DNA of 64,000 nucleotides from Pumilibacter muris (GTDB taxonomy: Bacteria > Bacillota > Clostridia > Christensenellales > Pumilibacteraceae), in assembly GCF_943193045.1 (NCBI RefSeq), contig NZ_CALPCN010000001.1:62001-126000 (forward strand), read 5' to 3'. The position numbers were made by a program, and so were the translations under genes. Within the stretch, counting starts at the first letter, position 1; the number at the start of each line of letters is the position of its first letter. The notes under the pieces were generated by a model. That model had not been told where the DNA came from and ran no database searches. It saw only the letters and a list, made by a program, of their open reading frames with translations. Shown piece after piece: positions 32,414 to 41,679 of the stretch.

Positions 32414-33914
32414 TTAATCGTTTAACGTAATAACGGTTTCGGTTTTGGTTTTTTTCAAATATATATGTTTAATTGTAGCTATAATTAAAAGTAGGTCGGC
32501 GGCGAGCCATGCGCAAGGGTCGGCAAGGCTAAGGCAGAAAAATGATAGCGTTGAGGCGGTGCAAGTTATTGCGCCGCCGTTTACAAGTTGCGGCAATATT
32601 AAACAAACGCCTATTCTGCCAACAAGTTCGGCTATTCCCGCAAAGAACGGAAAGAGCGGTTTTCCCAGACCTTGAACGGCATTTCTCAATAAAAAAATCA
32701 TACCTACAAAGAATAGAGTGGGGAGAGCGGCGTATAGGTATGTGTTGCCGTACCGTATGCTTTCCGCAGTGATTTTGTCGCTTGCCAAAAAAAGATGCTG
32801 ATATGCGCCGTTGACTGAAAGCAGTAGCCCTAATGCCAAGTCGAAAACCGCTATAATAAGCATCATAATTATAGCTTGAGTTGTTCCGCGCTTTATTCGT
32901 TCGTATTTTCCCGCGCCGTTGTTTTGCCCGCAAAACGAAAGCATAGCCGTTCCGAGCGCGTTCATGGGAGTCATAAAAATGTTGTCTAATTTGCATGCCG
33001 CGCTGTAGCCTATTTGAGCGGGCGTTCCCGCAACCATGACGCCTTCGGCTGTTTTATCGAACGATATAACTCCGTTAGACATTGTGAGTATGCCGAACGC
33101 GAGCACCGAAAACTGCAATCCGAGAGGAACGCCTTGCCAAAGCATTGCGCCCGCTTTGCGAAAAGTGATTGCCTTAAAGTCGCTTGCCCGCAGTCTTAAT
33201 TCTTTATAGCGCGCAAATGTGAATATTATGCAACCGAGAGCCGACAACAGTTGCGACAGCACTGTGGCAAGCGCGGCGCCCGCCACGCCCCAGCGAAACG
33301 CAAGTATGAACAACAAGTCGAGCCCTATGTTCAAAACGGTGGAAATCGCCAAAAACACAAGCGGAGTAAAGGAGTCGCCTACGCTGCGTAGCACGCAGCA
33401 AATCGCGTTATAAAAAAATTGCCCTGCCATGCCGCCGCATATTATGGCGATATATGTGTACGCGGCTTTATAAACCTCGTTGTTTACCTCGTTGTCGCTC
33501 GGCGTTACCCCTAAAAGCGCGAGAAGCGGTTTTATACAAACGAGGCTAAGCCCCGAAACAGCCGCCGCTATTATTATGCTGAGCACGATTTGCGTAGCAA
33601 ACGCTTGCCTTGCTCCTTCGGCGTCGTTGCGGCCTATGCGGTTGGCAATTATTACGCTCATGCCCGCAGTGCAACCGAACGCGAATTGCAAAAAAAATAA
33701 ACGAGATGGAGTTGGTGTCGTTTACTCCCGCAACTTCGCTTGCGCTAAGCGTATATCCGCATATAGCGGCGTCGGCAACGCTGTAGAAATTTTGCAAAAG
33801 ATAAGACACAAAAATGGGAACGCAAAACCTTAGTAGCGTTTTCCAAATAGTGCCTTGAGTTAAATCGGTTTGCGCGAAAAAGCCTTTGAATTTCCGAAAG
33901 GCGGATTTTGTCAT
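32414..33914 (-). pseudogene. MATE family efflux transporter, frameshifted in a homopolymer
   Basis: The N-terminal frame (33914 to about 33697) gives TDLTQGTIWKTLLRFCVPIFVSYLLQNFYSVADAAICGYTL-type MATE sequence. The C-terminal frame (33691 to 32414) continues QFAFGCTAGMSVIIANRIGRND with ten or more membrane segments. They join at a run of eight T on the coding strand (33690-33697); seven would restore the 12-helix protein reading SFIFLQFAFGCTAG. MATE pumps export cationic drugs or metabolites with Na+ or H+. The shift may be an assembly error, a mutation or a slippery phase-variable site. Confidence 0.88.
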
Positions 33915-33972
33915 AAGTTAAAGTCCTCAAATTAGGAAATAGAGGAAAGGGCTTGGAAATGATAAAGGCGTT

Positions 33973-34290
33973 TTAATTGAATTCGAACACTTTTTCAAGA
34001 AGAGGTTGCGCGCCCGTTACGGGGTCGGATTCCATAATCATAACGTCGCGCATATATTCGTTCCAACGTGCCACAACGGGGGAATCGGCTTGGGTTTTTG
34101 CGGCGAACTCTATTCCTTTTTCGCACTCGTAATAGCCGAAAACTTCGTTGCCGCACAGCCATATCGAGTAATTCCGTATGCCCGCTTGCGAAAGTACGTC
34201 TTTCATTTCTTGCCAAATTTCGTTATGTCTGCGAACGTATTCGTCGCGCTTGCCACTTAGCAAACTCGCTTTCCACGCATATTTTTCCAT
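33973..34290 (-). CDS. rhaM: L-rhamnose mutarotase family protein
   Basis: A 105-residue dimeric ferredoxin-like protein. KASLLSGKRDEYVRRHNEIW with its histidine, YSIWLCGNEVFGYYEC, and VVARWNEYMRDVM match the RhaM/RhaU family, which speeds anomer exchange of L-rhamnose or related sugars. No rhamnose operon surrounds it, so the in vivo sugar is uncertain. It is followed on the same strand by the MATE gene. Confidence 0.88.
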   Translation of the reverse strand: MEKYAWKASLLSGKRDEYVRRHNEIWQEMKDVLSQAGIRNYSIWLCGNEVFGYYECEKGIEFAAKTQADSPVVARWNEYMRDVMIMESDPVTGAQPLLEKVFEFN

Positions 34291-34331
34291 TTTTCATACC
34301 TCTTTGCAGTTATGCTTTTTGTCGTGCTCGA

Positions 34332-36023
34332 CTATTGTTTTTTCAGCTCGTCGAGCGCTTTTTCCACGTTGTCGGCAAGCTTTTTAAGAGCGCCGTTTTC
34401 AAAAGGCGACGATAGCCCCGCATTTGTGATAAGACGGGGGAATTCTTCGGTAGCGCCGGAACGGACGAACCCGAGATACGAATTAAAAGCTTTGCCGTAG
34501 TCTTCGCGGCTTTTTAAATAGAATTGAAGCGCTACGCTTTGAGCAAGACAGTAGTCTATATAGTAGAACGGCGTTTCGTATATGTGCATCTGATATTGCC
34601 AACGGGTACCGTTTTCAAGGTAGGGAATACCGCTTGCGGTAAGAAACGGTCTGAACTCGGCTTCGAGTTCGTTCCAAAGCTTATTGCGCTCTGCGGGCGT
34701 CATTTCGGGCTTGGAATAAACTATTTCTTGAAAGTAGTCTACGATGGTGCCGTAAGGAATAAAGTTTACGGCTTCGAAAAGATGAGCGTATTTGTAATCT
34801 TGCGCGCGATTTCCGAAAAACTTGTTCATGTATTTGTAGCATAAAAATTCCATGCTCATGGAGTGCGTTTCGGCAGTTTCCATTCCCAGCCCCAAGTCGG
34901 GGTCGTGGTTGAGTTTAAACGACATATAGGCGGCGAAAGCGTGTCCCGCTTCGTGGGTTAAAACGTCAACGTCGCCGCTTGTGCCGTTGAAGTTCGCAAG
35001 TATGAACGGCTGTTTGAAATCTATAAACGAATCCATATAGCCGCCGCCCCATTTGCCTTCGCGGGGAAACACGTCGAACGCTTCCGTTTCGAGCATCATA
35101 TCAAAAAATTCGCCGGTGTCTTTGCCCATGTCGCGGTACATTTCTTTTCCCGCCTCGAACATTGCTTGCGCGTCTATTGACGGAGTGGGGTTTCCGTCGA
35201 GAAAATAAGTGTCGTTATCGTACAACATGAATTTTTCTATGCCGAGCGATTTTTGCAATTCTTTTTTAAGTTTCGTAACTGCGGGCACAACGTCGCGGCG
35301 CACGTTTTCGCGGAAAGCGCGAATCATGTCGCGGTTATAAGAAATGCGCCCCAAAAGATTGTCGCCGAGTTGCACGAAATTTTCATAGCCGAGCACTTGC
35401 GCCGTTTTTGTGCGGACTTTAACCAAGCGGTCGAAAATGTCGTCGAGCTTGTCTCCTATTGAAGAGAGCGTTTTGCCGAGCGCTTGATAAGCTTTTTCGC
35501 GCACTTCGCGTTTTTGTGCCGACATGTGCTTTTTTAATGCGGAAAGAGGCATTTTTTCGCCGTCGAACTCGAAAAGCGTTTCCGCCATAAGTTTTGTGTA
35601 TTCGGTTACGATTTTGTTTTCTTCCACTTTAAACGGAATAGCTTCGTCGCTTGCGCATTTCACGCTTAGCGCGTATTGCTTAATAATTAAGGGGTGAACG
35701 AATTTTTCCGCTTCTTTAAGGTGCGGACTGTTTAAAAACGCTTTTTGAAATTTAACGAACTCGGCGCTTATTTTGGGTAACGCTTCGTCGTAGTAATCTT
35801 TTTCACCCGAATAGAATTCGTCGCGCGTGTTAAGCGTAAAGCGGGTGTAAGAGAGCGAAAACATTGTGTGGCAATGAAATATGCTTTTTAAGCATTCGCT
35901 TCTCAGAGCCGCAAGTTCTTCGCCGCTTTTCGCGTTTGTCGCTTTTTCGGCGCAATTTCGTATTACCGAAATCACGTCTTCGCATTTTACTCTTTCATAA
36001 GGAAGTTCGCTTACTTTTCGCAT
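34332..36023 (-). CDS. M3 family oligoendopeptidase
   Basis: A 563-residue zinc peptidase. The metal site is LTHEAGHAFAAYMSFK (HExxH) with the third ligand glutamate in METAETHSMSMEFL. The N-terminal helical PepF-type region and C-terminal YQMHIYETPFYYIDYCLAQ are also present. It trims short peptides in the cytoplasm. It matches the pepF/M3 group in length, and the gene appears to be on its own transcript. Confidence 0.95.
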   Translation of the reverse strand: MRKVSELPYERVKCEDVISVIRNCAEKATNAKSGEELAALRSECLKSIFHCHTMFSLSYTRFTLNTRDEFYSGEKDYYDEALPKISAEFVKFQKAFLNSPHLKEAEKFVHPLIIKQYALSVKCASDEAIPFKVEENKIVTEYTKLMAETLFEFDGEKMPLSALKKHMSAQKREVREKAYQALGKTLSSIGDKLDDIFDRLVKVRTKTAQVLGYENFVQLGDNLLGRISYNRDMIRAFRENVRRDVVPAVTKLKKELQKSLGIEKFMLYDNDTYFLDGNPTPSIDAQAMFEAGKEMYRDMGKDTGEFFDMMLETEAFDVFPREGKWGGGYMDSFIDFKQPFILANFNGTSGDVDVLTHEAGHAFAAYMSFKLNHDPDLGLGMETAETHSMSMEFLCYKYMNKFFGNRAQDYKYAHLFEAVNFIPYGTIVDYFQEIVYSKPEMTPAERNKLWNELEAEFRPFLTASGIPYLENGTRWQYQMHIYETPFYYIDYCLAQSVALQFYLKSREDYGKAFNSYLGFVRSGATEEFPRLITNAGLSSPFENGALKKLADNVEKALDELKKQ

Positions 36024-36147
36024 GGCAGTTCTCCGAATTTTTTTATAGACTTATTATACTCTTATGCGCGCCGATAGTCAAGCGCGAAACTTCGTTTACG
36101 GCGCGGAAAACCGAATAAGTAACAGAGTTAAAAACTATACTAACCGC

Positions 36148-36969
36148 ATGAGAAAAATATTTTGTGCCGTCGTCGCGGCTTTTTTGTGCTGTTGCGGCTT
36201 TTCGTATGCTCCTTCGGGAGGCAACGCGAGGAACGTTCCCGTTATAATGTATCATTCGGTGTGCAAAACAAACGTCGGCGAATTTGTGATTTCTCCCGAT
36301 TCGCTTCGCGCCGATTTCGAATATCTTAAAAAGAACGGCTACACTTCGGTGTGGGTGCGCGACATAATAGCTTTTTGCGAGGGAAAAGGGGATTTGCCGC
36401 CTAAGCCCGTTGTGTTGTCGTTCGACGACGGTTTTTACAACAATGCTTTCTATGCCGAAAAAATAGCGGCGGAATGCGGAATGAAAATAACTATGAGCAT
36501 TGTCGGTTCGTATGTGCAAAGTGAAGAGGGGCAGAAAAAGCGCAGCCCCGTATATTCGTATTTGAACGCAGCCGATTTGGCTCGGCTTTACGGCGGCGGG
36601 CGGGTGGAATTTTGCAATCACACTTACGATATGCACAAATCGTCTCCGCGAAAAGGATTGCGCAGAAAACGCGGCGAAACGTATTCCGACTATGAGCGCG
36701 CGATAAAGTCGGACAGCGAAAAATGCCGCGCTTTGGTGCAAAGCGCGTGCGGATACAGAATGAACGTTTTCGCGTATCCGTTCGGGTGTTACAGTAAGGA
36801 AACGCAAAAAATACTTTCGGATATGGGTTACAAAGCGATACTGACGTGTAAAGGCGGCATAAACGTGTTTAAAAAAGGAAGTTCCGACGGATTATACGAT
36901 ATAATGCGATATAACCGACACGGAAAAGCCGACACGAAAGAGTTTTTTAAAAAGATAAAGGTATTGTAA
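36148..36969 (+). CDS. Secreted polysaccharide deacetylase family protein
   Basis: A 273-residue protein with a signal peptide (MRKIFCAVVAAFLCCCGFSYA) and a NodB-type carbohydrate esterase domain. VPVIMYHSVC, VVLSFDDGFYNN (metal-binding Asp-Asp), FCNHTYDMH for the histidines and YPFGCYSKETQK are the expected motifs. It probably deacetylates peptidoglycan or another surface glycan. ATG 36148 has no ribosome binding site but has TATACT 6 nt upstream, as in other leaderless candidates here. Confidence 0.9.
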   Translation: MRKIFCAVVAAFLCCCGFSYAPSGGNARNVPVIMYHSVCKTNVGEFVISPDSLRADFEYLKKNGYTSVWVRDIIAFCEGKGDLPPKPVVLSFDDGFYNNAFYAEKIAAECGMKITMSIVGSYVQSEEGQKKRSPVYSYLNAADLARLYGGGRVEFCNHTYDMHKSSPRKGLRRKRGETYSDYERAIKSDSEKCRALVQSACGYRMNVFAYPFGCYSKETQKILSDMGYKAILTCKGGINVFKKGSSDGLYDIMRYNRHGKADTKEFFKKIKVL

Positions 36970-37038
36970 AATTATTTCAGTTTCGGGTTCTGCGCAAATA
37001 GCTATTGCGCTCGTGATTTTTATCTTATAGGGGGATGT

Positions 37039-37590
37039 TCATTTTTTCATGAATTCGATTTTTTGCCCGTATTTTTTCTTGTAATTTTCTATACAAGCGC
37101 TTATTATTTTAAGCGCCGCCGCACGGTCGGCAACTTCGTCTACTGCCGTTTGCTTGTTTTCGAGTTGTTTATACACCGAAAAGAAATGGCGCATTTCTTC
37201 GAATATATGAGCGGGCAGTTCGGTTATGTCTTTATAATTGTTGTAGGTGGGGTCGCTGTACGGTATGGCAATAATTTTTTCGTCGCTTGCTCCGTTATCG
37301 AGCATAGTTATAACGCCTACGGGATAGCACCTTACCATACTTAACGGTTCCAAACTTTCGCTACACAGCACGAGCACGTCGAGCGGGTCTCCGTCGTCGG
37401 AAAGAGTGCGGGGAATGAGTCCGTAGTTTGCGGGGTAGTGAGTCGAGGTGTAAAGAATACGGTCGAGAATCAAAAGCCCCGTTTCTTTGTCGAGCTCGTA
37501 TTTTTGCTTGTAACCTTTGGGAATTTCTATAACTCCTATAAAATCTTCGGGGGATATTCTTTTTGGGTTGATGTCGTGCCAAATGTTCAT
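37039..37590 (-). CDS. ppa: Inorganic pyrophosphatase, family I
   Basis: A 183-residue soluble pyrophosphatase. IEIPKGYKQKYELDKETG, LYTSTHYPANYGLIPRT and the signature DGDPLDVLVL with the metal aspartates are intact, and VIAIPYSDPTYNNYKDI-type sequence follows (here KIIAIPYSDP). It hydrolyses PPi to drive biosynthesis. AAGGAG precedes the start on the minus strand. Confidence 0.95.
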   Translation of the reverse strand: MNIWHDINPKRISPEDFIGVIEIPKGYKQKYELDKETGLLILDRILYTSTHYPANYGLIPRTLSDDGDPLDVLVLCSESLEPLSMVRCYPVGVITMLDNGASDEKIIAIPYSDPTYNNYKDITELPAHIFEEMRHFFSVYKQLENKQTAVDEVADRAAALKIISACIENYKKKYGQKIEFMKK

Positions 37591-37656
37591 ATATGTAACT
37601 CCTTATAAAAATATAATTTTGTTTGTTTGCGCATTCTATCGTAGGGAGGTAAAACT

Positions 37657-37788
37657 ATGCCTGAAAAGACCGAAAATATTTTGAAGTGTCCCGAATGCGA
37701 CCCTTTCGGAAGTTATACGGGAGTGGTTACCGACGAATACGGCAACCCTGTTTTCGAGGAGCCCGTTCAAGATGCCGACGATTTGTAA
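37657..37788 (+). CDS. 43-residue acidic protein with a CPEC motif
   Basis: A short gene with a strong ribosome binding site (AGGGAGGTAAAACT). The protein starts MPEKTENILKCPECDPFG, goes on with YTGVVTDEYGNPVFEE and ends in an acidic tail. A single CxxC pair could bind zinc with a second copy or partner. It lies between ppa and the cardiolipin synthase gene. The family is not recognised. Confidence 0.65.
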   Translation: MPEKTENILKCPECDPFGSYTGVVTDEYGNPVFEEPVQDADDL

Positions 37789-37796
37789 TTCGCGGC

Positions 37797-39329
37797 TCAC
37801 ATGAGAGGGGCGAACAGCCGCAATACCGAGCGCGCAAGCTTCGTTAAAGCGGTTACGTCGGAAGCTTCTTCGTAGGTGATTTGCTTGCATTTGTCGAGCG
37901 TGTCGAGGTAATCTTTTTTCACGTCGGCTATTGCGGGCACGCCGTACATAAAGGCGCCGCACTCGTAATGCAGATAAAAAGAGCGGTAATCGAGGTTGCA
38001 CGTTCCAACAAAAGCTATGCTGTCGTCGCAAACGGCGCTTTTGGCGTGAACAAAACCGGGCAAATATTCGTATATTTTAACGCCCGCTTTCAGTAAAACG
38101 GGGTAAAACGAACGCGACATTATAAACACGATTTTTTTGTCGGGTATGTGCGGCATGGTTATTCTTACGTCTACGCCGCTTTCGGCGGCAAGGCAAAGAG
38201 CGGTAACGAACTCATTGTCGGGCACAAGGTAAGGGGTGTTTAAGTAAACGTATTTGTCGGCGTTGTGAATAATAGTCATTAGCCCTTTTTCTATGGGCTG
38301 AACGTTTTTCGCGGGGTCTGACGAAACGGGCTGAACAAAGCCTTCGCAGGTTTTAGCGGAAAGCTGCGGCAAAAATTCGTCGGCGGGAGAATTTTCTTTT
38401 TCGAGGAATTGCCAAAAGTGCAAGAACATTATTGTAAACGATTGAGCCGCTTCGCCGTCTAATTTTATGGCGGTGTCTTTCCAATGCCCGAATTTGTCTA
38501 TTTCGTTTATATATTCGTCGGCGAGGTTTGCGCCGCCCGTGTAGGCAACGGAGCCGTCTATAACCGTTATTTTGCGGTGCGTGCGGTTGTTCATGCGGAT
38601 ATTGAAAGTGGGTTTTATTTTGTTGAAAACGTGCGTTTTAACTCCCATCGCGTTCAGTTTTTTGGCGTAGCCTGCGGGAAGAGTAAACAGGCAACCCATA
38701 TCGTCGTATATCAGACGCACGTCAACTCCTGCGGCGGCTTTGGCGCAAAGAATATCGAGTATGCCGTTCCAACATTTGCCGCGCTCAATAATAAAATATT
38801 CCATAAATATATAGCGTTCGGCTTTTTCGAGGTCGGCTTTCAACGCGTCTACGAATTTTTCGCCGAGCGGATAATAAGTTACGTCGGTTGCTCCGTAAAG
38901 AGGCTCGCCGCTTTGCGCGAACAACAGTTCGCTAAGTTTTCGCGCGTCGTCCGTTAAAAGAGGCAAGTTGCTTTTTGTGCGTTCTCTCGCGTCCGAATAA
39001 TATTCTCGGCTCTTTTTTTCGCTTTCTTCGAAACGTTTGCGAGCCTGCCGTTTTAGCCTTGCGGTTCTGCCGAAGCTTATATACATCATGCCGCCGAAAA
39101 GCGGCACCAAAAGCAAAGGAATGACCCACGCGAGTTTATAGCCCGGATTAGCTTCTTTTCCGAGAATAAAAAGGCATACGAAAACGCTAAGTAAACTGAA
39201 CGCGGCGTATACCCACGCCGAAATAGACGTGAGAACAAGCAAAAGCACTACTGTGAAGGCAATTTGCAGTAAAAAGAAGAAAGCGGTAACCGCTATTTTG
39301 TTCGTAAGTATTTTGAAAAGTTTTTTCAT
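37797..39329 (-). CDS. cls: Cardiolipin synthase
   Basis: A 510-residue membrane enzyme with two or three N-terminal membrane helices. It has two phospholipase D motifs: RTHRKITVIDGSVAYTGGAN and FVHAKSAVCDDSIAFVGTCN (HxKx4D in each). It joins two phosphatidylglycerols to cardiolipin. I chose the ATG of MKKLFKIL. A longer frame lacks support. TATAAT ends 7 nt upstream of this ATG with TTGCTT 17 bp before it, pointing to a leaderless transcript. Confidence 0.94.
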   Translation of the reverse strand: MKKLFKILTNKIAVTAFFFLLQIAFTVVLLLVLTSISAWVYAAFSLLSVFVCLFILGKEANPGYKLAWVIPLLLVPLFGGMMYISFGRTARLKRQARKRFEESEKKSREYYSDARERTKSNLPLLTDDARKLSELLFAQSGEPLYGATDVTYYPLGEKFVDALKADLEKAERYIFMEYFIIERGKCWNGILDILCAKAAAGVDVRLIYDDMGCLFTLPAGYAKKLNAMGVKTHVFNKIKPTFNIRMNNRTHRKITVIDGSVAYTGGANLADEYINEIDKFGHWKDTAIKLDGEAAQSFTIMFLHFWQFLEKENSPADEFLPQLSAKTCEGFVQPVSSDPAKNVQPIEKGLMTIIHNADKYVYLNTPYLVPDNEFVTALCLAAESGVDVRITMPHIPDKKIVFIMSRSFYPVLLKAGVKIYEYLPGFVHAKSAVCDDSIAFVGTCNLDYRSFYLHYECGAFMYGVPAIADVKKDYLDTLDKCKQITYEEASDVTALTKLARSVLRLFAPLM

Positions 39330-39441
39330 TGAGATAATTATAACATTCAAATTCCGCAAAAGCAAGCTTTTGCGAAAAAACTCGGCAGCTTAATTTTTTT
39401 TAAGGAACAATTTTCCAATATTAAATAGTTTTTCTAAATTG

Positions 39442-39470
39442 TTGCATAATTTGACGCGATTTGTTATAAT
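39442..39470 (+). promoter_or_regulatory. Promoter of the 110-residue membrane protein gene (leaderless)
   Basis: TTGCAT at 39442-39447, 17-bp spacer, TATAAT at 39465-39470; the ATG begins only 6 nt later, so the transcript should start at or next to the start codon. Confidence 0.65.
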
Positions 39471-39476
39471 AGCGGT

Positions 39477-39809
39477 ATGAACAGAAACAGAGTAAGGCGT
39501 GTTCTCGCAATTATAGCGCTTGTGTTTATGGTTATCGCGTCGGTTACGTTGGTGATTGTGTTTATCAATCCTAATTATTTGCACGGCGCGTTCGGATATA
39601 TGGCGCTTATATCTTTTTTGCTTGGCGTCGGTTTTTTCGTTATAGTTAAATTCGTGCTGAAAGAAGCGGACGCGACGCCCGAATATTTGCCCTCGTCGGA
39701 CAATGACGACGAGAGCGACGACGGAGCGGAAGCCGCCGACAATACCGAAGAGCAACATAACGACGATAGGCGAGAGAAAAGCGAATCGGAAAACAGTTCT
39801 TCCGATTGA
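39477..39809 (+). CDS. Two-helix membrane protein with acidic cytoplasmic tail
   Basis: A 110-residue protein with two hydrophobic helices (about residues 8-30 and 40-61) and a tail of some 45 residues very rich in Asp, Glu and Ser. The positive N-terminus MNRNRVRR suggests both ends lie inside. There is no ribosome binding site, and the -10 box ends 6 nt before the ATG. Convergent with the unknown gene at 39811. No family recognised. Confidence 0.7.
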   Translation: MNRNRVRRVLAIIALVFMVIASVTLVIVFINPNYLHGAFGYMALISFLLGVGFFVIVKFVLKEADATPEYLPSSDNDDESDDGAEAADNTEEQHNDDRREKSESENSSSD

Positions 39810-39810
39810 G

Positions 39811-40590
39811 CTATCTTCGTTTTGCTTTACGTTTGCGTTCGTTCGGTTTAAAACGGCAAAATATTGCAACCACAACCGAAATAGACGCGATTATAACGTA
39901 CAGCGCGGAATAAGGCACGAACCTTGCCCAAAGCAGGAGCACGATAGACGAAAAAAGAAACTTGCGGGCGTTTTCTTTTTTCAGAGCGCCTGCGGCAAGT
40001 GCTCCGAATTTGCGTTTTTGCGGTTCGAGTTTCATTGTTTCGGTTGGCGCGCAGCCGAGCCGCTCGAAAAAGTCGTATACTTTTTCGAAATCCCAAATTT
40101 CGGCTGTCGGCTCCGCCAAAAGTCTCGCTGTTTCGGCGGCGTCGGATTCCGCTCCGTATGCCGAAAGTATAACGAGTTTGCGCGCGCCGAGTTTCGCGGC
40201 GGCGGAATAACGTTCGGCAAGAGTTGCGGCGCCTATTTTTTCGGGAACAAGCCTTACTGCGAACGCCGTTTTGCCGGCTAAAACGAATCCGTTTTTCTCC
40301 GAAGGAATAGCTCGGTTGGAGATAGCCCGCACGGTAAACGCCTGAGCGTATTCGGGCGGCGAAAACAAAAACTTGTTCATAAGTTCGCGGAGTTTTCGCT
40401 TTTTAACCGACGGAGCCTTTCGCCTTTCGGCAAGCCGACCTGTGAAAAATGTGAGGGCTACTGCCGCAGTTAGCGACGAAAGAAGTATTGCCGACGTCTT
40501 GCGCGTAAAATATCCCGCTATAACCGAGCAGAGTAAAAACAGCGCCGCTGCGGTTAACAAAGTGTCTATAACTGTTGAAAACTTTTTCAT
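39811..40590 (-). CDS. Membrane protein of unknown function with a cytoplasmic alpha/beta domain
   Basis: A 259-residue protein. Two helices near the N-terminus (FSTVIDTLLTAAALFLL and ILLSSLTAAVALTFF) are followed by a soluble domain of about 150 residues and two C-terminal helices (FLFSSIVLLLWARFV, LYVIIASISVVVAIF). The soluble part has LAERYSAAAKLGARKLVILSA and ETARLLAEPTAEIWDF, a beta-alpha-beta pattern loosely like Mrr-type nuclease folds, but no catalytic set is clear. ATG 40590 follows GATAAT by 6 nt. Function unknown. Confidence 0.7.
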   Translation of the reverse strand: MKKFSTVIDTLLTAAALFLLCSVIAGYFTRKTSAILLSSLTAAVALTFFTGRLAERRKAPSVKKRKLRELMNKFLFSPPEYAQAFTVRAISNRAIPSEKNGFVLAGKTAFAVRLVPEKIGAATLAERYSAAAKLGARKLVILSAYGAESDAAETARLLAEPTAEIWDFEKVYDFFERLGCAPTETMKLEPQKRKFGALAAGALKKENARKFLFSSIVLLLWARFVPYSALYVIIASISVVVAIFCRFKPNERKRKAKRR

Positions 40591-40645
40591 AACGTAATTA
40601 TCGACAGCGCGGGCGGGTTTCAAACTAAGGAAAAGGTTTAAGAAA

Positions 40646-41650
40646 ATGAGAACGGTAATTCTCGACTCAAAAGAAGAAAATATTGTTAGATGCGCCGAAC
40701 ATATTGCAAACGGCGGCGTTGTGGCGTTTCCTACCGAAACGGTTTACGGGCTTGGCGCCGACGCTTTTAATCCCGACGCGGTTAGAGAAATTTTCCGCGT
40801 TAAAGGACGCCCGTCCGACAATCCGCTTATAGTTCACGTCCATTCTGTTCGCGGGGTGCGCGAGGTTGCCGAAATTGTTCCGCCTCTTGCCGAAAAGCTA
40901 ATGTCGGAGTTTATGCCGGGCGCTCTTACGCTTGTGCTCAAAAAAAAGAAAGATTTGCCCGATTGCGTTACCGCCGGGCTAAATACCGTAGGCGTGCGTA
41001 TGCCGAGCAATCCCGTATGCCGCGAGTTTTTGCGGGCGTGCAACGTTCCCGTATGCGCTCCGAGCGCTAATACGAGCACAAAGCCGTCGCCTACATGCGC
41101 GCGGCATGTGTACGATGATTTATACGGTAAAATACCGTTTATTCTCGACGGCGGCGAGTGCGAAATAGGACTCGAATCAACTATTCTCGACGTTAGCGGC
41201 GCGTCTCCGCGTTTGCTCAGAGCGGGCGGAATATCGTTACAAGCGCTCGAAAAAGCGTGCGGTCGCAATATAGAAGTTGTCGGGGGGAGCACTGTGGCGC
41301 TATGTCCCGGCATGAAATACAAACATTATTCGCCCAAAGCGGAGGTGTTGTTTTCGGCATATTACGGCGGCATGAGCGAACGGATTGACGAAGTGTACGA
41401 CACTCTTGTTTTGTCGGGAAAGCGCCCCGTTATTTTATGCGCGGATTTTAACGCGAAAAAATACGGAGAACGGAAAAAATACGAAATGGGAGCCGATTAC
41501 GAAGCTTACGCCCGTTCGCTGTTCGCCTCTTTGCGTAGAGCCGATGCCGACGGTTACGACACCGTTCTTGCCGAAGGCGTGCCGAGCGACGGAATAGGCG
41601 CCGCGATTATCAATCGTTTGGTAAAGTCGAGCGGCGGTAAAATAATTTGA
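40646..41650 (+). CDS. Threonylcarbamoyl-AMP synthase, Sua5 type
   Basis: A 334-residue protein. The YrdC domain shows GGVVAFPTETVYGLGADA, KGRPSDNPLIVHV and CAPSANTSTKPSPT, and the C-terminal Sua5 domain begins with GMKYKHYSPKAEV. It makes threonylcarbamoyl-AMP from Thr, bicarbonate and ATP for t6A37 of ANN-decoding tRNAs. The order sua5-ywlE-rpiB is conserved in Firmicutes (ywlC-ywlE-ywlF). AAGGAAAAGG precedes the ATG. Confidence 0.95.
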   Translation: MRTVILDSKEENIVRCAEHIANGGVVAFPTETVYGLGADAFNPDAVREIFRVKGRPSDNPLIVHVHSVRGVREVAEIVPPLAEKLMSEFMPGALTLVLKKKKDLPDCVTAGLNTVGVRMPSNPVCREFLRACNVPVCAPSANTSTKPSPTCARHVYDDLYGKIPFILDGGECEIGLESTILDVSGASPRLLRAGGISLQALEKACGRNIEVVGGSTVALCPGMKYKHYSPKAEVLFSAYYGGMSERIDEVYDTLVLSGKRPVILCADFNAKKYGERKKYEMGADYEAYARSLFASLRRADADGYDTVLAEGVPSDGIGAAIINRLVKSSGGKII

Positions 41651-41679
41651 TTTGAAGCGGAGGAGGTTTTGTTACAGCT

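Noticed and set aside
36043-36807. 254-codon minus-strand frame
   Set aside because: Opposite the well-supported polysaccharide deacetylase; low-complexity basic protein with no motif.
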